DNA of 8,979 nucleotides, from positions 1-8,979 of the forward strand of contig CAIZNF010000500.1 of assembly GCA_903934275.1 (NCBI GenBank), in the 5' to 3' direction. Each line of letters opens with the position of its first letter. Position 1 is the first letter of the stretch. This stretch comes from an uncultured Nitrosomonadales bacterium. GTDB taxonomy: Bacteria > Pseudomonadota > Gammaproteobacteria > Burkholderiales > Gallionellaceae. Position numbers and translations under genes: made by a program. The notes below the pieces were generated by a model, which made no database searches, was not told the origin of the DNA, and saw only the letters and a program-made list of their open reading frames with translations. Positions 6,537 to 8,979 of this stretch are shown here, one piece after another.

Positions 6537-7600
6537 TCCAGCTCGCCGCTTTAGGTGTGCTGGTGGCGTTGTTGCCGCTGGCAACCGTTTGGGTATCGGG
6601 CGATGCCGACAAATACCGCAAGCTGATATGGGTCACGCTATTCCTCACCTTTGACCTGATCATGTTCGGTGCTTTCACACGGTTAACCGATTCCGGCCTC
6701 GGTTGCCCGGACTGGCCAGGCTGTTACGGGCAAGCCGACCCTGTGCGGGCGCATTCGGACATCAGCGCCGCCGAAGCCGCGATGCCGACTGGCCCGGTTA
6801 CTGTCATGAAGGCATGGATCGAAATGATCCACCGCTATCTTGCAATGGGCATCGGTGTGCTGATTGTCGCGTTGACGCTGATCTCTTGGCGAAAATGGCT
6901 GAAATCAGGCCGTCTGGACGTAAAATTTTCGCCTACATTCCCAACTGTGCTGCTTGCATTCGTTTGCTTGCAAGGTGCTTTCGGTGCTTGGACTGTTACG
7001 ATGAAACTGCAACCGATCATCGTGACGATTCACTTGCTGTTAGGCATGGGATTGCTTGCGCTTTTGGTCTGGTTCGGCGCGCGCCAAAGCGACCACCCGC
7101 CGGTATCTCAGGTTGCTGACGCGTTACGCTTGACGGCAGTGCTGGCGGCTTTGCTGCTGTCCATCCAGATCGCGCTCGGCGGCTGGGTCAGCACCAACTA
7201 CGCAGCGCTGGCTTGCACGGATTTCCCGCTGTGTCATGGCGCGTTGTTGCCGCAAATGGATTTCGCCAACGGTTTCACACTATGGCGCGACCTGGGTATG
7301 ACCTCAAAAGGTGAGTTCCTGCCTTTTCCGGCATTGACCGCGATCCACTGGATGCACCGCGTTTTCGCCTTCGCCGTAGTCGCGTTGGTTGTCTGGGTGG
7401 CGCTCAAAGCGCGGAAAATAGATGGATTGCACAACACTGCGCGATGGATTCTGGTCGCGATCACGCTGCAATTCGCAACTGGCGTTTTGACAGTTTTTCT
7501 GGATTTCCCCTTGGCACTGGCGGTAATCCACAACGGCGGTGCGGCGTTTCTTGTACTGCTGCTGGTTATGTTGAATTACAAAATTCGGCTCGCCAGATAA
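6530..7600 (+). CDS. ctaA: Heme A synthase (COX15/CtaA family)
   Basis: An eight-helix inner-membrane monooxygenase that oxidises the C8 methyl of heme O to a formyl group, giving heme A for aa3-type cytochrome c oxidase. The 356 residues show the family's two halves. In the first are GAFTRLTDSGLGCPDWPGC with the cysteine pair Cys59/Cys65, EMIHRYLA with His101, and VTIHLLLG with His168. In the second are LGGWVSTNYAALACTDFPLC with Cys229/Cys235, IHWMHR with His273 and His276, and VIHNGGAA with His334. All four helix histidine positions expected to bind heme and both periplasmic cysteine pairs are present, so the enzyme looks functional. ATG 6530 is preferred over GTG 6521 because homologues begin just before the first helix; neither has a ribosome site. 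In betaproteobacteria this gene usually sits in a cox cluster with SURF1 before it and ctaB (heme O synthase) after it. Neither is next to it here, so they must lie elsewhere. It is convergent with the hydrogenase-like small subunit, 9 bp apart. Confidence 0.95.
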   Translation: MLIQLAALGVLVALLPLATVWVSGDADKYRKLIWVTLFLTFDLIMFGAFTRLTDSGLGCPDWPGCYGQADPVRAHSDISAAEAAMPTGPVTVMKAWIEMIHRYLAMGIGVLIVALTLISWRKWLKSGRLDVKFSPTFPTVLLAFVCLQGAFGAWTVTMKLQPIIVTIHLLLGMGLLALLVWFGARQSDHPPVSQVADALRLTAVLAALLLSIQIALGGWVSTNYAALACTDFPLCHGALLPQMDFANGFTLWRDLGMTSKGEFLPFPALTAIHWMHRVFAFAVVALVVWVALKARKIDGLHNTARWILVAITLQFATGVLTVFLDFPLALAVIHNGGAAFLVLLLVMLNYKIRLAR

Positions 7601-7609
7601 ATCGGATCG

Positions 7610-8170
7610 CTACGCGGTTTCACCCTGTGTTTTTTGCGCGCTGATAGCGGTGAGTATGCCTTGCAGGATCGCGGTGGGCGTGGGCGGGCAGCCGCTCACC
7701 ACCACATCGACCGGAATCACGTTGGAAATTTTTCCGCAACTGGCGTAGCTTTCGCACGCACCATCGGCATCATCTGGGGCAAAAATGCCGCCGTCGCAAC
7801 CGCAATCGCCAAGCGCTACCACCAGCTTGGGTTCAGGCATGGCATCAAAGGCGCGCTTGAGTGCTGTCACCATGTGGCGCGACACCGGGCCGGTGACCAG
7901 CAGCATGTCCGCATGGCGCGGGCTGGCGGTGAATTTGATGCCCAATCCCTCGATGTTGTAATAAGCGTTGTTGAGCGCGCGGATCTCCAGTTCACAGCCG
8001 TTGCATGAACCGGCATCCACCTGGCGAATGCTCAGTGCGCCGCCGAGCACGCGCAGGATTTCCTGCCGGAGACGTTGCGGTTGGGCGCGCAGCATCTCGT
8101 CCGGCAGCGGCGGTGCTTCGGTCTTGATGCCCGTCCTGACGATTTGCCTGATGATTTGAAAGATAGGCAT
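7610..8170 (-). CDS. NuoB-like / group 4 [NiFe]-hydrogenase-type small (electron transfer) subunit
   Basis: A 186-residue peripheral subunit homologous to complex I NuoB and to HycG/HyfI/EchC of group 4 membrane-bound hydrogenases; it carries the Fe-S cluster nearest the catalytic or quinone-like pocket. Cysteines in DAGSCNGCELE (56 and 59), GDCGCDGG (123) and SGCPPTP (161) are the four expected [4Fe-4S] ligands. The CxxC spacing of the first pair is the hydrogenase form, since complex I has a tandem CC. Cys125, Cys139 and Cys145 are additional. The frame runs upstream to 8272, but that overlaps the large-subunit gene; ATG 8170 is chosen because AGGA (8180-8183) sits 9 nt before it and MPIFQIIRQIVRTG is a typical small-subunit beginning. 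The start is 2 nt after the large-subunit stop, so the two are translated together. It is the last gene of the operon, its stop being 9 bp from that of convergent ctaA. Confidence 0.9.
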   Translation of the reverse strand: MPIFQIIRQIVRTGIKTEAPPLPDEMLRAQPQRLRQEILRVLGGALSIRQVDAGSCNGCELEIRALNNAYYNIEGLGIKFTASPRHADMLLVTGPVSRHMVTALKRAFDAMPEPKLVVALGDCGCDGGIFAPDDADGACESYASCGKISNVIPVDVVVSGCPPTPTAILQGILTAISAQKTQGETA

Positions 8171-8172
8171 GT

Positions 8173-8979
8173 CTACAAGTCCTGGCCTGAATAGCTCAAG
8201 TTGAACGATTTGTTGATGAGCGGAAAATCCGGCACGATGTTGCCCATGATGGCATGTTCCACCACCGGCCAATTCTGCCAGGACGGATCGTGCGGATGGA
8301 CTCGCGCGAGATTGCCCTGCGCATCGGTGTGGATCGCCACCATTACTTCGCCGCGCCAGCCTTCCACCATGCCCACGCCGAAGCAGTTACTGGGCAGGTT
8401 TTCTAGCGGATCAGACAAAGTATCGCCGGGTGCAAGATTGTCCAGAATGTCGCGCTGCAGGCGCAACGATTCAAACAGTTCATCAAAGCGCACAATGACG
8501 CGCGCCGCCACGTCGCCGTTGCGGTAGGTCGCCATCTGCACATCCAGACTGTCGTAAGGCGCGCAGGCAAACTGCACACGCGCATCCCAAGCCTGTGCGC
8601 TGGCGCGCCCGGCCAAGCCGCATAATCCAAGCTGTGCGGCCAGTTTCGGCTCGACACGCCCAGCACCGATGAAGCGATCCTGCATCCCGGCATGTTCTTC
8701 ATAGATGCCGCGCAGCAGGCGCACCTCGCGCTCCAGCATGGCGCATTCTTCGCGCAGTGCTTGCTTGCCCGATTCTGCCAGGTCCGCTGCCACGCCGCCC
8801 GGAATGATTTTATCCATCATGTAGCGGTGCCCGAACAGCGCGGCATTGTTGCGCAGCACTTGCTCTTTCAATATCCAGAACTGCGCAAAGCCGAACGATA
8901 GCGCGACATCGTTGCCAAGATCGCCCAGATCACCCAGATGATTGGCGATGCGTTCGCGCTCCAGAAATAGCGCGCGCAG
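8173..8979 (-). CDS. Group 4 hydrogenase-like large subunit lacking C-terminal Ni-Fe cysteines (Ehr-type; 5' end outside window)
   Basis: The C-terminal 268 residues of a protein homologous to HycE/HyfG/EchE and complex I NuoD. The frame is open to the right edge, so the start lies outside; a TTG at 8871 is internal because conserved residues continue before it (RALFLERERIANHLGDLGDL, 2-21). Visible family features are FGHRYMMDKIIPGGV (49-63), GRASAQAWDARVQFACAPYDS (a slightly altered form of the RASG..D.R...PY motif, about 124-144), GDVAARVIVRFDE (155-167), VEGWRGEV (205-212) and DPSWQNWP (231-238). True hydrogenases end with DPCYSC, whose two cysteines bind nickel; here the aligned stretch is FNLSYSGQDL followed by stop, with Ser and Gly at those positions, and there is no cysteine in the last 69 residues. 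This loss is the hallmark of energy-converting hydrogenase-related (Ehr) complexes, so H2 chemistry is unlikely. Any N-terminal CxxC pair or NuoC-like domain is outside the window. The small-subunit gene follows 2 nt downstream. Confidence 0.9.
   Translation of the reverse strand: MRALFLERERIANHLGDLGDLGNDVALSFGFAQFWILKEQVLRNNAALFGHRYMMDKIIPGGVAADLAESGKQALREECAMLEREVRLLRGIYEEHAGMQDRFIGAGRVEPKLAAQLGLCGLAGRASAQAWDARVQFACAPYDSLDVQMATYRNGDVAARVIVRFDELFESLRLQRDILDNLAPGDTLSDPLENLPSNCFGVGMVEGWRGEVMVAIHTDAQGNLARVHPHDPSWQNWPVVEHAIMGNIVPDFPLINKSFNLSYSGQDL

Noticed and set aside
8171..8272. Upstream start for the hydrogenase-like small subunit
   Set aside because: The extra 34 residues lie wholly within the conserved end of the large-subunit gene; ATG 8170 has a ribosome site.

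Overview
The window is a chromosomal stretch of moderate GC that most resembles a betaproteobacterium, possibly a Nitrosomonadales/Gallionellaceae-type chemolithotroph. This placement is an inference. It rests on the protein flavours (heme A synthase of the two-cysteine-pair type, RsmB/NOP-like methyltransferase, CadA/AdiA-type decarboxylase, group 4 hydrogenase-like complex) and on a GGATTC..GAATGACGG inverted repeat typical of such genomes. No tRNA, rRNA, CRISPR array, insertion sequence or prophage gene was seen.

Layout, left to right. (1) The C-terminal three quarters of a PLP-dependent Orn/Lys/Arg decarboxylase (+), cut by the window start. (2) A short intergenic stretch carrying the dispersed inverted repeat. 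(3) A two-gene unit (+): a stand-alone cyclic-nucleotide-binding domain protein followed 5 nt later by an AI-2E/PerM-family membrane protein. (4) On the minus strand, convergent with that unit, a nitronate monooxygenase-like flavoprotein with a cysteine-rich C-terminal extension. (5) A divergent intergenic region of about 330 bp with overlapping inverted repeats close to the monooxygenase gene. (6) An RsmB/NOP-type RNA m5C methyltransferase (+). (7) Heme A synthase ctaA (+), preceded by a possible 18-codon leader ORF that overlaps its start. (8) On the minus strand and entering from the right edge, the last two genes of a group 4 [NiFe]-hydrogenase-related/complex I-like operon: a large subunit (5' end outside the window) and a NuoB-like small subunit that ends 9 bp from the end of ctaA.

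The most interesting signal is the right-hand operon. The small subunit keeps its four Fe-S ligand cysteines. The large subunit ends in a sequence where the C-terminal CxxC Ni-Fe ligand pair of true hydrogenases should be, with both cysteines replaced (Ser and Gly). That fits the energy-converting hydrogenase-related (Ehr) class: a hydrogenase-shaped, probably ion-pumping complex without a normal Ni-Fe site, whose electron donor and acceptor are unknown.

Apart from the two short gene pairs (CNB/AI-2E and the hydrogenase-like subunits), the genes look like independent transcription units for polyamine or acid-stress metabolism, flavin-dependent oxidation, RNA modification and aerobic respiration. 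Heme A is the cofactor of aa3-type oxidases, so the organism is expected to respire oxygen.
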